Source: an uncultured Sunxiuqinia sp. (GTDB taxonomy: Bacteria > Bacteroidota > Bacteroidia > Bacteroidales > Prolixibacteraceae). From it: a DNA stretch of 64,000 bases. A program made the translations under genes and the position numbers. Under the pieces are notes generated by a model. That model was not told the DNA's origin. It was given only the letters and a program-made list of their open reading frames with translations, and did not search any database. Below are positions 25,336 to 34,562 of this stretch, one piece after another. Where the stretch lies: positions 372,001 through 436,000 of the forward strand of contig NZ_OY782767.1 in assembly GCF_963678245.1 (NCBI RefSeq). The letters are read 5' to 3'. Numbering within the stretch: the first letter of the stretch is position 1; every line of letters begins with the position of its first letter.

Positions 25336-25421
25336 GCGGAAAATGCGCCTACATTTCCCGCTAGTTTCAGAAACCTAAGTTTCTCATTATCTAACAATAG
25401 CCATTTGATGAAAATGGGCTA
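25336..25421 (+). promoter_or_regulatory. Two hairpins in the FecR-susC leader
   Basis: The first hairpin (25336-25361) pairs GCGGAAAATG with CATTTCCCGC around a CGCCTA loop with one mismatch. The second (25398-25421) pairs TAGCCATTT with AAATGGGCTA with one bulged G. Neither has a T run, so they look more like mRNA processing or stability elements separating anti-sigma from transporter expression than plain terminators. Confidence 0.45.
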
Positions 25422-25448
25422 AAGTCAATAACTTAACAATACAAATGT

Positions 25449-28400
25449 ATGAAAAAAATTAGATTACAAAAGGGGAGGCATGTACTCTCTCCTCTAAAAA
25501 AATTATTACTCATGGCTAAACTAACAACTTTACTGATTCTAATCAGTTTTATGCAGATTTCCGCCAGGGTTTCAGCCCAGTCAGAGAAGCTTGTTTTGAA
25601 TGTAAAAAATGTTTCAATATTCGAAGTTTTCGAAGAAATTGAAGACAACAGCGAGTATCGATTTTTTTATGACAATGAACAGCTAGATTTAACGAAAAAA
25701 GTCTCGATAGGTACAAAACAGAAGGAATTGGCAAATGTATTAAACGAACTTTTTAAAGGAACAGATTTAACCTATCAGGTAAAAGATCGGTTGATCTTGG
25801 TGCAGTCTAAAAATTCAAATATCAATAATACCCAACAAGAAAATACTGTTTACGGAACTGTAACCGACGCCTCCGGAGGAGCGCTTCCTGGCGTTACAGT
25901 AGTAATAAAAGGAACCACAAAAGGAACCATTACCAACACCGATGGAAACTACTCGCTTCCCAATGTGCCAGACAATGCAACTCTTGTTTTCTCCTTCATT
26001 GGGATGAAATCGCAGGAGCTTGCCGTTTTAGGCAAGACGACGATTAATGCGACTTTGGCCGAAGAAACCGTTGGGTTGGAAGAAGTTGTTGCCATTGGAT
26101 ATGGCACAGTGAAGAAAAGTGACCTGACAGGTTCGGTCGGTTCGGTTGAATCAAGCACCATTGCTGGTACAAACATACCGGATGCTACACAAACCTTGCA
26201 GGGACGTGTAGCCGGTTTAAATATTGAACAGAATGTTGGAAAACCAGGAGGCTCCTTTGAGGTTTCAATTAGGGGACTAAGTTCAATCAACAACTCCAAT
26301 GCCCCGCTTTACGTGATTGATGGAATTCCGACAACTTCTGGTCTGAACGACTTAAATCCAGAGGATATCGACAAGATCGATGTGCTAAAAGATGCTTCTG
26401 CAACAGCCATTTATGGATCACGTGGTGCAAACGGGGTCATTATCGTGACCACCAAGAAAGGTAAGGTTGGAAAAACAGTTATCGCCTACGATGGTTATTT
26501 TGGCTACCGCGTCCCGGCCAATTTGCCGGATATGATGAACGGGCCGCAGTATGTTAATTGGAGGACAGATTACTTTAAAAAACAAGGGAAGAGCACGGAC
26601 CGGTCGAATGCTGATTTCTTTACACCTGCGGAATGGGATATCATCGATAGTGGAACCTATACCGATTGGATCAATCTCATTTTAAGAAATGGAGTACAAA
26701 CCAGCAATACACTTACGATTTCAGGTGGTGATGACAAAGGGACCTTTGCAATGGGGATTGGTCAACTAAAAGAACAAGGTACAGTGCCCGGACAGGATTT
26801 CAACAGGTACAATATACGACTGAACCTCGACCACAATTTCACAAAGAAATGGAAAGCCGGTGGGAACCTTTATTTCACCCATAGTGTGCAAAACGAAGGG
26901 AGTTACGAAACGCTGAGATCCACCTATAGAATGCCACCGATCGCTCATCCCTATGATGAGAATGGTCAGCCTGTGTATCAGCCCTATAGACAGGACTATT
27001 TGTCAAACCCCATGTTTGAATATACAAAAGACGGTGAAATAAGGGAACATCGCCGTTACAGGGCTTTTGGTAACATCTATTTGCAATTTGAGCCAATCGA
27101 TGGGTTGACTTTACGTTCTCAATTAGCTCCACAGATGATTTATAAGCGCGATGGCTATTCCTATGGGCTTTGGGCTAAAAATGGTGGACATGGGAACTCC
27201 GCCAATACGTCGGCTGAATATCATACGACAGACTATTTTGGCTATGTTTGGGATAACCAGTTGAATTATGGTAAAAGAATTGGCAAGCATAATATCAATT
27301 TTAGCTTGATCCAAAGTGCCCAATACGAACAGTGGCAGTACTCAGACCAGGCTTCAAGGAACCTTCCATTTAACAGCTTATGGTATAACCTCGATGCTGT
27401 TACTTTAAGTGATGTTAAGAAATCTGCAACTAACTATCAGCAAGCCACTTTATCTTCATTTACAGGGAGGTTGAATTATTCCTATAACGATAAATATTTT
27501 TTCACGGCAACAGGTCGTTATGATGGTTCTTCCCGGTTGGCACCCGGCAACAAATGGGCCTTTTTCCCATCGGCAGCTTTGGCTTGGCGAATATCGGAAG
27601 AAGACTTCCTGAAAAATTCGGAAAGCATCAGTAACCTGAAACTGCGATTGACTTATGGAGTTACCGGGAACGACGCTGTTAATATTTATGGCACCCAGTC
27701 AAACGTTTCACAAAACAATTACAATTATGACGGTGTCCTGACTTCCGGATACTATAAAAGTGGATTAGCTAATCAAAACCTAACCTGGGAAAAAACAACG
27801 GAAATAAATCTCGGAGTCGATTATGGTTTTTTCAGAAACCGGATCAATGGATCAATCGACGTTTACAAGCGCGATGCCAAAGACCTGATCATGAAAAGGC
27901 AGCTTCCCCAAACCAGCGGATGGACCAGCATTTGGGATAATGTTGGCTGGATTAGTAATACCGGTATTGAATTGGGAATCAATACGGTAAACATCCAAAC
28001 AAAGGATCTGACCTGGAGCACCAACATTATTTTCGATACTAATAAAAACGAAATCGTGGAATTGTATGGCCAAAAAAAGGATGATGTGGGGAACAGATGG
28101 TTCATTGGCGAACCGATTGAGGTGAATTATGATTATCAATTTGATGGAATTTGGCAATCGAGTGAAGCCACCGAAGCCGCCAAATATGATCAAGAACCCG
28201 GTCAGGTGAAAGTGAAAGATTTGAACAATGATGGTGTCATTGATGCAAACGACCGGAAAATAATCGGCCAACGCACCCCCAAATGGAGCGGCAGTATCAC
28301 CAATAGTTTAAAGTATAAAAACTGGGATTTTTCGGCCTATGTTTATACCCGGCAGGGAGAACAATTATTCAGCACCTTTGTATCTTCCTTTATGGCTCTT

Positions 28401-28736
28401 AGTGGGAATTATAATAACGTAAATGTTAACTATTGGACGCCCGATAACCCTTCAAATAAGTACCCTGAACCTGGTAATACTGGTAATTATTTCAGGAATT
28501 ATAGGTATCAGGATGTTTCATTTGTCAGGGTAGGTAATATTTCGTTAGGCTATTCCATTCCAAAGAGCTTGTTGAGCCGTTGGAACATAAACAAACTTCG
28601 CGTTTACGGTTCCGTTACCAATCCGTTTACATTCACAAAGTATCCGGGATACGATCCGGAATGGGCAGACCAGAATACTTGGGGAGAGGCTACTGGATAT
28701 GCAAGTTATTTATTAGGTGTTAATCTCGAACTTTAA
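25449..28736 (+). CDS. SusC/RagA-type TonB-dependent outer-membrane glycan transporter with STN domain
   Basis: 1,095 residues. After a signal peptide ending near VSAQ come an STN domain (about 45-115, LVLNVKNVSIFEVFEEIEDN), a carboxypeptidase-D-like beta domain (about 130-210, VYGTVTDASGGALPGVTVVI), a plug (about 215-335, with DVLKDASATAIYGSRGANGV) and a TonB-type barrel to the end. The STN domain marks it as a transducing receptor that talks to FecR. SusC proteins import oligosaccharides in a pedal-bin complex with SusD, encoded 12 bases downstream. The substrate is not readable from sequence; the neighbouring enzymes point to plant hemicellulose or pectin-like glycans. Confidence 0.96.
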   Translation: MKKIRLQKGRHVLSPLKKLLLMAKLTTLLILISFMQISARVSAQSEKLVLNVKNVSIFEVFEEIEDNSEYRFFYDNEQLDLTKKVSIGTKQKELANVLNELFKGTDLTYQVKDRLILVQSKNSNINNTQQENTVYGTVTDASGGALPGVTVVIKGTTKGTITNTDGNYSLPNVPDNATLVFSFIGMKSQELAVLGKTTINATLAEETVGLEEVVAIGYGTVKKSDLTGSVGSVESSTIAGTNIPDATQTLQGRVAGLNIEQNVGKPGGSFEVSIRGLSSINNSNAPLYVIDGIPTTSGLNDLNPEDIDKIDVLKDASATAIYGSRGANGVIIVTTKKGKVGKTVIAYDGYFGYRVPANLPDMMNGPQYVNWRTDYFKKQGKSTDRSNADFFTPAEWDIIDSGTYTDWINLILRNGVQTSNTLTISGGDDKGTFAMGIGQLKEQGTVPGQDFNRYNIRLNLDHNFTKKWKAGGNLYFTHSVQNEGSYETLRSTYRMPPIAHPYDENGQPVYQPYRQDYLSNPMFEYTKDGEIREHRRYRAFGNIYLQFEPIDGLTLRSQLAPQMIYKRDGYSYGLWAKNGGHGNSANTSAEYHTTDYFGYVWDNQLNYGKRIGKHNINFSLIQSAQYEQWQYSDQASRNLPFNSLWYNLDAVTLSDVKKSATNYQQATLSSFTGRLNYSYNDKYFFTATGRYDGSSRLAPGNKWAFFPSAALAWRISEEDFLKNSESISNLKLRLTYGVTGNDAVNIYGTQSNVSQNNYNYDGVLTSGYYKSGLANQNLTWEKTTEINLGVDYGFFRNRINGSIDVYKRDAKDLIMKRQLPQTSGWTSIWDNVGWISNTGIELGINTVNIQTKDLTWSTNIIFDTNKNEIVELYGQKKDDVGNRWFIGEPIEVNYDYQFDGIWQSSEATEAAKYDQEPGQVKVKDLNNDGVIDANDRKIIGQRTPKWSGSITNSLKYKNWDFSAYVYTRQGEQLFSTFVSSFMALSGNYNNVNVNYWTPDNPSNKYPEPGNTGNYFRNYRYQDVSFVRVGNISLGYSIPKSLLSRWNINKLRVYGSVTNPFTFTKYPGYDPEWADQNTWGEATGYASYLLGVNLEL

Positions 28737-28748
28737 AAACTTATTGCA

Positions 28749-30437
28749 ATGAAATCATTAACGAAATATAGTTTAATCAGTTTGTTCCTCGTGCTAGCTT
28801 TTTCGTGCCAGGACTTTCTGGTAGAAGACAACAAAAGCAACATTACGGCGGAGAATTATTTTACAAGCTCATCTGGGTATGAAGCTTTGGTTAACGCTGC
28901 CTATGAGACTTTGCGGAGTGATCTCGGAAGCGCCGGAGGCAACCGGGGATATCCTTTTTTGTTCTGTTCTGGTGTAGATATTTACAACAGGGGAGAAAGC
29001 CAATTAGTTGGCGGTACTTATGAAGGCCGTGACATTGTTAGCTCAGAGCTAAATGAGTATGGCTCCCTGGATGCTCAGAATGGAGCTGTTGCCGATTTCT
29101 ATACAGATATGTATAAAGCAATACAAACTTGTAATACTGCTGTTTCAAGAGCCGGTAATGTCTCCGAAATGAGTGAATCATTGAAAACACAACGTCTTGC
29201 TGAGGTAAGGTTCTTAAGAGCTTATTATTATTACCTATTGGTTGAACAATTTGGCGATGTACCACTTGTTACCGATGAAATTATGGGTGCTGTTACCCAC
29301 TTTGACAGGACACCGGAAGAAGATGTTTATAAATTCATCATCACCGAACTGGAAGCTTCGGTGGGCAGCCTTCCTGCAGTTTCCGACGAATTTGGGCGCG
29401 TTACCAAAGGGGCGGCCAACCACTTACTGGCCCTGGTGTATCTGACACGAGGATACAAGTCTTATGCTGGATCCGATGATTTCTCCACGGCGGCTTCACT
29501 GGCCGATGGCGTGATAACCAGTGGTAATTATTCACTGCAAAGCACGTTTAGCGACGTTTTTGCCCGGGACAATGAAACCAACAATGAAATCATTTTTTCC
29601 ATCCAATATGATTATGGCTCCGGCCTTGATGGAAGTTTCCAAAGCAGGCAATTCGGTTGGTTGTTGAACGATAAAGAACAAGGTTTTGCGTATGGAGATT
29701 TAGCTTATCCGCTGCAATACCCACAATTTACGCCAAGCCAGTTTTTGTACGGGCTATATAATACCAATATCGATAGTCGTTATGATGCTACCTTTAATAG
29801 TGAATATTACGCGACAGCGGATGTTCCTCATTTAGGGATAAAAAAGGGTGATTTACGCGTTTATTTTCCCAAGCCAGATCAACCGTTCACTACAGCCGAC
29901 TCATTGGCATTTATGGCAGAACATCCGGTAGCGGATATTTACACACTCCCTCGATGGAAACCGGATATTGAAGGTTTAGGTGGCTCTGGTAAATTTCCAA
30001 TGATCTGGAAATTTCATGATCCAAAAACAACCGACCCTTATATCTCCACCCGCGACATCGTGCTGTTACGTTTGGCAGAAACCTACCTGATCGCCGCGGA
30101 AGCTTATTATAAATCGGGCGACAACCAGAAGGCCGCCGACCGGATTAATGCGGTACGGGAAAGGGCAGCACTTCCCGGGAAAAAGGCAGACATGGATATC
30201 CAGGCATCGGATGTCAATATTGATTTTATCCTGGATGAACGGGCCCGCGAACTGGCCGGTGAATACCACCGCTGGTACGACCTGAAACGGACAGAAAAGT
30301 TGATTGAACGCACCCTGAAGTACAATCTCCTAGCCAAAAGGGCCAACAAGCTTGACGAACACAACCTGGTTAGGCCGATCCCTCAATCGGTGATCGACCG
30401 CGACTCCGGAGAATTCCCGCAGAATACGGGGTATTAA
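28749..30437 (+). CDS. SusD/RagB-type surface glycan-binding lipoprotein
   Basis: 562 residues with a lipobox (LVLAFSC, Cys20). The N-terminal SusD-like region runs to about 240, including EVRFLRAYYYYLLVEQFGDVPLV. The C-terminal SusD/RagB domain includes LLRLAETYLIAAEAYYKSGD and the closing RELAGEYHRWYDLKRT motif. It acts as the lid of the SusC transporter encoded just upstream. The pair ends at a strong terminator (30456-30495), so downstream enzyme genes need another promoter or read-through. Confidence 0.96.
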   Translation: MKSLTKYSLISLFLVLAFSCQDFLVEDNKSNITAENYFTSSSGYEALVNAAYETLRSDLGSAGGNRGYPFLFCSGVDIYNRGESQLVGGTYEGRDIVSSELNEYGSLDAQNGAVADFYTDMYKAIQTCNTAVSRAGNVSEMSESLKTQRLAEVRFLRAYYYYLLVEQFGDVPLVTDEIMGAVTHFDRTPEEDVYKFIITELEASVGSLPAVSDEFGRVTKGAANHLLALVYLTRGYKSYAGSDDFSTAASLADGVITSGNYSLQSTFSDVFARDNETNNEIIFSIQYDYGSGLDGSFQSRQFGWLLNDKEQGFAYGDLAYPLQYPQFTPSQFLYGLYNTNIDSRYDATFNSEYYATADVPHLGIKKGDLRVYFPKPDQPFTTADSLAFMAEHPVADIYTLPRWKPDIEGLGGSGKFPMIWKFHDPKTTDPYISTRDIVLLRLAETYLIAAEAYYKSGDNQKAADRINAVRERAALPGKKADMDIQASDVNIDFILDERARELAGEYHRWYDLKRTEKLIERTLKYNLLAKRANKLDEHNLVRPIPQSVIDRDSGEFPQNTGY

Positions 30438-30455
30438 ACGAATGTCATATCAAAT

Positions 30456-30495
30456 AATAAACCTTCAAGTTGTCAGGACTTTGAAGGTTTATTTT
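30456..30495 (+). terminator. Rho-independent terminator after susCD pair 1
   Basis: A 13-bp perfect stem (AATAAACCTTCAA/TTGAAGGTTTATT) with a 12-base loop is followed by a short T run, 18 bases after the SusD stop. Confidence 0.8.
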
Positions 30496-30526
30496 CTCTC
30501 CATATTCATGAAAGACTTAAATAATC

Positions 30527-30844
30527 ATGGTGCGCAATTCTGTATTTCTGCTTTTATTTTTCTTACCCGTTAGCTTATCGGTACAAACAGCCGAAAAGTC
30601 GGCTCATTCAACAGAACAAACTCGGGGCAGTTGCTATACGAATCCAATTTTGCCAGGCGATTATCCGATCCATCCATCTTCCGGGATGGTGCGATTTTTA
30701 CATGACCCACTTGTCATTCGAATATTATCCGAGTTTGCTGATATGGCATTCCAAAGCTTGGTGCATTGGGAGCCGGTTTGCCGTGCGCTTCATAAAAATA
30801 CCTATCTGTTGGGTATTCGTGATACCTACAATCAACAACGCTAA
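30527..30844 (+). pseudogene. GH43 glycoside hydrolase remnant
   Basis: 105 codons with a signal peptide, then CYTNPILPGDYP, the N-terminal signature of GH43 enzymes. At that point the frame slips. In the next frame the DNA reads DPSIFRDG, then DFYMTH and SFEYYPSLLIWHSK, exactly as in GH43. Near 30760 it returns to the first frame as LVHWEPVCRALHKN before ending early. The catalytic Asp (YPDPS) is therefore out of frame and about two thirds of the enzyme is missing. It was probably an arabinofuranosidase or xylosidase of the first utilisation locus. Confidence 0.85.
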
Positions 30845-30856
30845 ACAAACTGAACG

Positions 30857-33778
30857 ATGAAAAATTTAACAGTTCACTTACAACAACTGAAATGGACACT
30901 TCTTTTTTTGATCCCGTTTGTCTCCGGATCGTGCTCTAGTACAAATGAAAAAGGCACGTTTGTCATTTCTTCACCCCAAAATACAGCCGAAATTGTTGTT
31001 CAATCTAACGAAAAGGAGTTTGTTCATACAGCTGTTGATTTGTTTGCCAATGATGTGTTGATGGTCACCGACCGAAAACCCGAGATCAAAACATCAAGTG
31101 ATTCCCCATATCAAATCAAGATTGGAACGATCGGACTGAACCCGGATTTTGATCGGGAATGTGTAGCCAGTGGAATCGACATTGAAAGCCTGAAAGGTAA
31201 GTGGGAAGCTTACATTATAAAAGCCATTCAGAAAGACAGCAAACATATTTTGTATGTTATCGGCAGCCAGCCGCGGGGAACAGCTTACGGATTGATGGAG
31301 CTGAGCCAACGGATTGGTGTATCGCCCTGGTATTGGTGGGATGATATTCATCCGCAAAAGCAGGAGACTTTGATTTTTCCGGATGACTTGTCGCTGCAAG
31401 ATGGGCCTAAAGTCCAGTTCCGGGGTATTTTTATTAATGATGAAGATTGGGGCTTGCAGCCTTGGGCGGCCAAAACCTTTGAGCCGGAGACAGGTGACAT
31501 CGGGCCGAAGACTTACGCGAAAGTTTTTGAACTGTTGCTGCGGCTGAAAGCCAACGCCATTTGGCCAGCCATGCATCCTTGCACCCGCGCTTTTTTTACG
31601 TATCCCGGTGACATCAAAATGGCTGATAAATACGGCATTTTTATCGGTTCGTCGCATGCAGAGCCGATGCTCCGCAACAACGTGGATGAATGGCATCGTT
31701 GGGAGCCTGCTGAAGGCAAACGTGAGGATTGGAACTTCGATACCAACCCTGCCCAACTCAAAGAATACTGGCGAGAGCGGGTGGATTCAACGCTCAATCA
31801 TGATGTGATTTATACGATTGGCATGCGGGGCGTTCACGATAGCGGCATGCCCGGTGGGAAAACACTGGAAGACAAAGTCCAGATCTTGGATCGGGTGTTT
31901 GATGCACAGCGAAAGATTTTACAGGAAGAGAGTGGAAGGCAAGATGCTAGCCAGATTCCGCAGATTTTTTGCCCTTACAAAGAAGTGCTTAAACTTTACC
32001 GCATGGGGGCTAAAGTACCGGATTATGCGGCCATCATGTGGGCAGACGACAATAATGGCTACATCCGCCAGCTGTCAGATTCCGCAGAGCGCCAACGTTC
32101 TGGTGGTGCAGGCGTTTATTATCACATTTCCTATTGGGGGAGACCACACGACTACTTGTGGATCGAGTCAACTCCTGCTTCCCTGATTTGGGAGGAGATG
32201 CACAAAGCTTATAAAACCAACGCCAAACGGGTCTGGATCGTTAATGTGGGCGATATAAAAGCCAACGAAATCGGCATGAACTTCTTCCTGAACACAGCCT
32301 GGAATCCTGATCAGTATTCATCTGACAATCTTGGGTCCTGGTATAATTATTTTGCAGAAATCCAGTTTGGGGCAGCATATGCTGACGAAATTGCTGATCT
32401 TCTGAAACAGTATTTCCAGCTTGGATTTTCGCGCAAGCCGGAACACATGGGCTGGAGCAAAGTTTATCCAAACACAACGATCCAGGATCCGGCACTTTCA
32501 TTAGTTAATGACGGCGATGAGGTGCAACAACGCATTGATGCCTATGACAAGCTGGAAAAACAAGCAGAAGCCATCTATCAAAAATTACCCGATCGCTTAA
32601 AAGATGCTTTCTTCGAATTGGTGGCATACAAAGTGATTGGCGCGTCAAACATGAACAAGAAGCTTTTGTACGCCTATAAAAGTCGCGAGTACGCCAAACA
32701 AGGGCGCGTGATTGCCAACCAATATGCCGATGAGGCCAAACAAGCTTTTGAAATGATCAAAGCGGAAACCGAAAGGTACAACGAACAGATAGCCAGTGGC
32801 AAATGGAACCACATTATTTCCTGGCAGCCCCGTAAGCTGCCCGTGTTTGATATGCCGGAAACTGGGCATGTTGATCCACAGCAAAAGATGGCTGGTGGCG
32901 TTGTGCCGGAAGGGGATTCAGAACCAATGAATCTGAACACAACAACGGCATCGCTGCCTGTCTTCAACAAATACACTGATCGCAGATATTTTGTGGATGT
33001 CTTCAATGCAGGATGCGAACCTTTGAATTGGAAAGCGGTAGTTGATCAACCTTGGGTAAAACTTTCTGAAAAGTCAGGACAAACAGCAACTCAAAACAGA
33101 ATTTGGGTTTCGATGGATTGGGATAAGATTTCAACCAATGACACTGTCCAAGCAACTGTCAGTGTTGAATTGAATGGTCAAACTTATCCAATTCAGATCA
33201 AGGCCATCAAACCCGACTGGCCGGTTACCGGCAAAAACCAGTTTGTGGAAGACAATGGCGTGATTTCGATCGAAGCTGAACATTTCTCGGAGGAAAGCCG
33301 GAGAGGCAATATAAGTTGGAAACTGATTCAAGGACTTGGGCGCACCGGTGACGCTATGGGAACTTTCCCGGTAACTGCACCGCCATTCAATACGGATGAT
33401 CTTAGCGGTGCACCTTCACTGAGCTATGATTTTTACTCGACTACAAGTGGTGACGCTACACTTCTCTTTTATTGTCTGCCCAGCCAGCCTATAGATGCCG
33501 ATTATCAGCTCCGGTTTGCTGTTAGTGTTGATGGTGAAAAGCCGGTGATCGTCAATGCAATCTTAGAAGAAACCATGGACGAGAACAACCCGGAGTGGCA
33601 AAAAAATGTCCTTCGTGCGGTAACGGTTCCTGAATGTCAGATGGATATTCCCGGAACTGGAAAGCACAAGCTGAAAATTACGATGATCGATCCGGGCGTG
33701 GTGTTGGATAAAATAGTCATCGACCAGGGAGGATTGAAGTCGTCTTATTTTGGGCCGGAGGAAACGAAGACGAATTGA
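30857..33778 (+). CDS. GH115 alpha-glucuronidase
   Basis: 973 residues with a lipobox-like end to the signal (FVSGSC). The GH115 core spans about 60-640: GTAYGLMELSQRIGVSPWYW near the start, NAIWPAMHP and GSSHAEPMLRN at the barrel, then AAIMWADDNNGYIRQLSD, GVYYHISYWGRPHDYLW and VWIVNVGDIKANEIGMNFFL. A C-terminal beta domain (about 690-965) is usual for the family. GH115 enzymes remove (4-O-methyl-)glucuronic acid from xylan or from arabinogalactan side chains, including internal positions. It starts 12 bases after the GH43 remnant. Confidence 0.95.
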   Translation: MKNLTVHLQQLKWTLLFLIPFVSGSCSSTNEKGTFVISSPQNTAEIVVQSNEKEFVHTAVDLFANDVLMVTDRKPEIKTSSDSPYQIKIGTIGLNPDFDRECVASGIDIESLKGKWEAYIIKAIQKDSKHILYVIGSQPRGTAYGLMELSQRIGVSPWYWWDDIHPQKQETLIFPDDLSLQDGPKVQFRGIFINDEDWGLQPWAAKTFEPETGDIGPKTYAKVFELLLRLKANAIWPAMHPCTRAFFTYPGDIKMADKYGIFIGSSHAEPMLRNNVDEWHRWEPAEGKREDWNFDTNPAQLKEYWRERVDSTLNHDVIYTIGMRGVHDSGMPGGKTLEDKVQILDRVFDAQRKILQEESGRQDASQIPQIFCPYKEVLKLYRMGAKVPDYAAIMWADDNNGYIRQLSDSAERQRSGGAGVYYHISYWGRPHDYLWIESTPASLIWEEMHKAYKTNAKRVWIVNVGDIKANEIGMNFFLNTAWNPDQYSSDNLGSWYNYFAEIQFGAAYADEIADLLKQYFQLGFSRKPEHMGWSKVYPNTTIQDPALSLVNDGDEVQQRIDAYDKLEKQAEAIYQKLPDRLKDAFFELVAYKVIGASNMNKKLLYAYKSREYAKQGRVIANQYADEAKQAFEMIKAETERYNEQIASGKWNHIISWQPRKLPVFDMPETGHVDPQQKMAGGVVPEGDSEPMNLNTTTASLPVFNKYTDRRYFVDVFNAGCEPLNWKAVVDQPWVKLSEKSGQTATQNRIWVSMDWDKISTNDTVQATVSVELNGQTYPIQIKAIKPDWPVTGKNQFVEDNGVISIEAEHFSEESRRGNISWKLIQGLGRTGDAMGTFPVTAPPFNTDDLSGAPSLSYDFYSTTSGDATLLFYCLPSQPIDADYQLRFAVSVDGEKPVIVNAILEETMDENNPEWQKNVLRAVTVPECQMDIPGTGKHKLKITMIDPGVVLDKIVIDQGGLKSSYFGPEETKTN

Positions 33779-33808
33779 AACAAGTGAATTGACAATTATA
33801 ATAAGAAA

Positions 33809-34516
33809 ATGACTAATCGTTTGTGGAATATAGCATTGGAAAATATTGAATCAAATATTATTAAAACGGAGGACGGGGAGTACTTTGGGGCAGGTAAAAA
33901 TTTCGGTTTACGCATATATACGCGTGATATCAGTTACTCAGGGATATTGGGTGTTAATTCTCTTTATCCCTGTAAAATTTTAAATTCACTGAAAGTTACC
34001 CGTAACTTGCGTCTCAGTCTTGGGCTGAGGATATCTGAAGGCCATATGATCCATGGGCTGTCAGGCAATTGGGTACAGGATTCACTTTCAGAAAAGGAAT
34101 TTCTTAAAAAATATCGAACAAATTGTTATACGCGCAGGATCGATGATGTAGTATGGCTATGGGCAGCTATGGACTTGTTTGAAAAGCATCCTGAATTGGC
34201 TGATTGGCAGTGGATTTATGAGAATGGAAAGAATTGTTTTGATAAGTTATATGATCCTTTTCTTGATCCTACTGACGGATTTTACAGGGGACAGGTCTCA
34301 TTTATTGATATCCATTTCCTGGAGAGAAAAGCATCAGGTTATCAACAGGATTTGTCTGTTGAAGAGTGTGTGATGATCAAACCAATGTCAACAAATTGTT
34401 TGTACTATAAAGATCTGCTGTCAATGGCTTCAGCAGCAAAGAAGCTACATAAACCAGTAGAAGCCTCAGAATGGCGGAAAGAAACTGCTACTCAGGTTGC
34501 TTATACTTTAAATTAG
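33809..34516 (+). CDS. Truncated six-hairpin-glycosidase-like fragment
   Basis: 235 residues, no signal peptide. The sequence is helix-rich with a segment IYTRDISYSGILGVNSLYP and later RRIDDVVWLWAAMDLF and DPTDGFYRGQVSFID. These look like the first half of an (alpha/alpha)6-barrel glycosidase. It stops abruptly at AYTLN, well short of the usual 400-700 residues, and both its lack of a secretion signal and its length suggest a remnant. I cannot assign a GH family. Its base composition is more A+T-rich than that of the GH115 gene before it. Confidence 0.5.
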   Translation: MTNRLWNIALENIESNIIKTEDGEYFGAGKNFGLRIYTRDISYSGILGVNSLYPCKILNSLKVTRNLRLSLGLRISEGHMIHGLSGNWVQDSLSEKEFLKKYRTNCYTRRIDDVVWLWAAMDLFEKHPELADWQWIYENGKNCFDKLYDPFLDPTDGFYRGQVSFIDIHFLERKASGYQQDLSVEECVMIKPMSTNCLYYKDLLSMASAAKKLHKPVEASEWRKETATQVAYTLN

Positions 34517-34562
34517 GAGTTTGAAAGTTAAAATTATAAACAATGTTCAATAACCAACATAA

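Noticed and set aside
31094-31756. 220-codon minus-strand frame inside GH115
   Set aside because: GH115 motifs run without a break through this stretch, and the antisense product has no recognisable feature.
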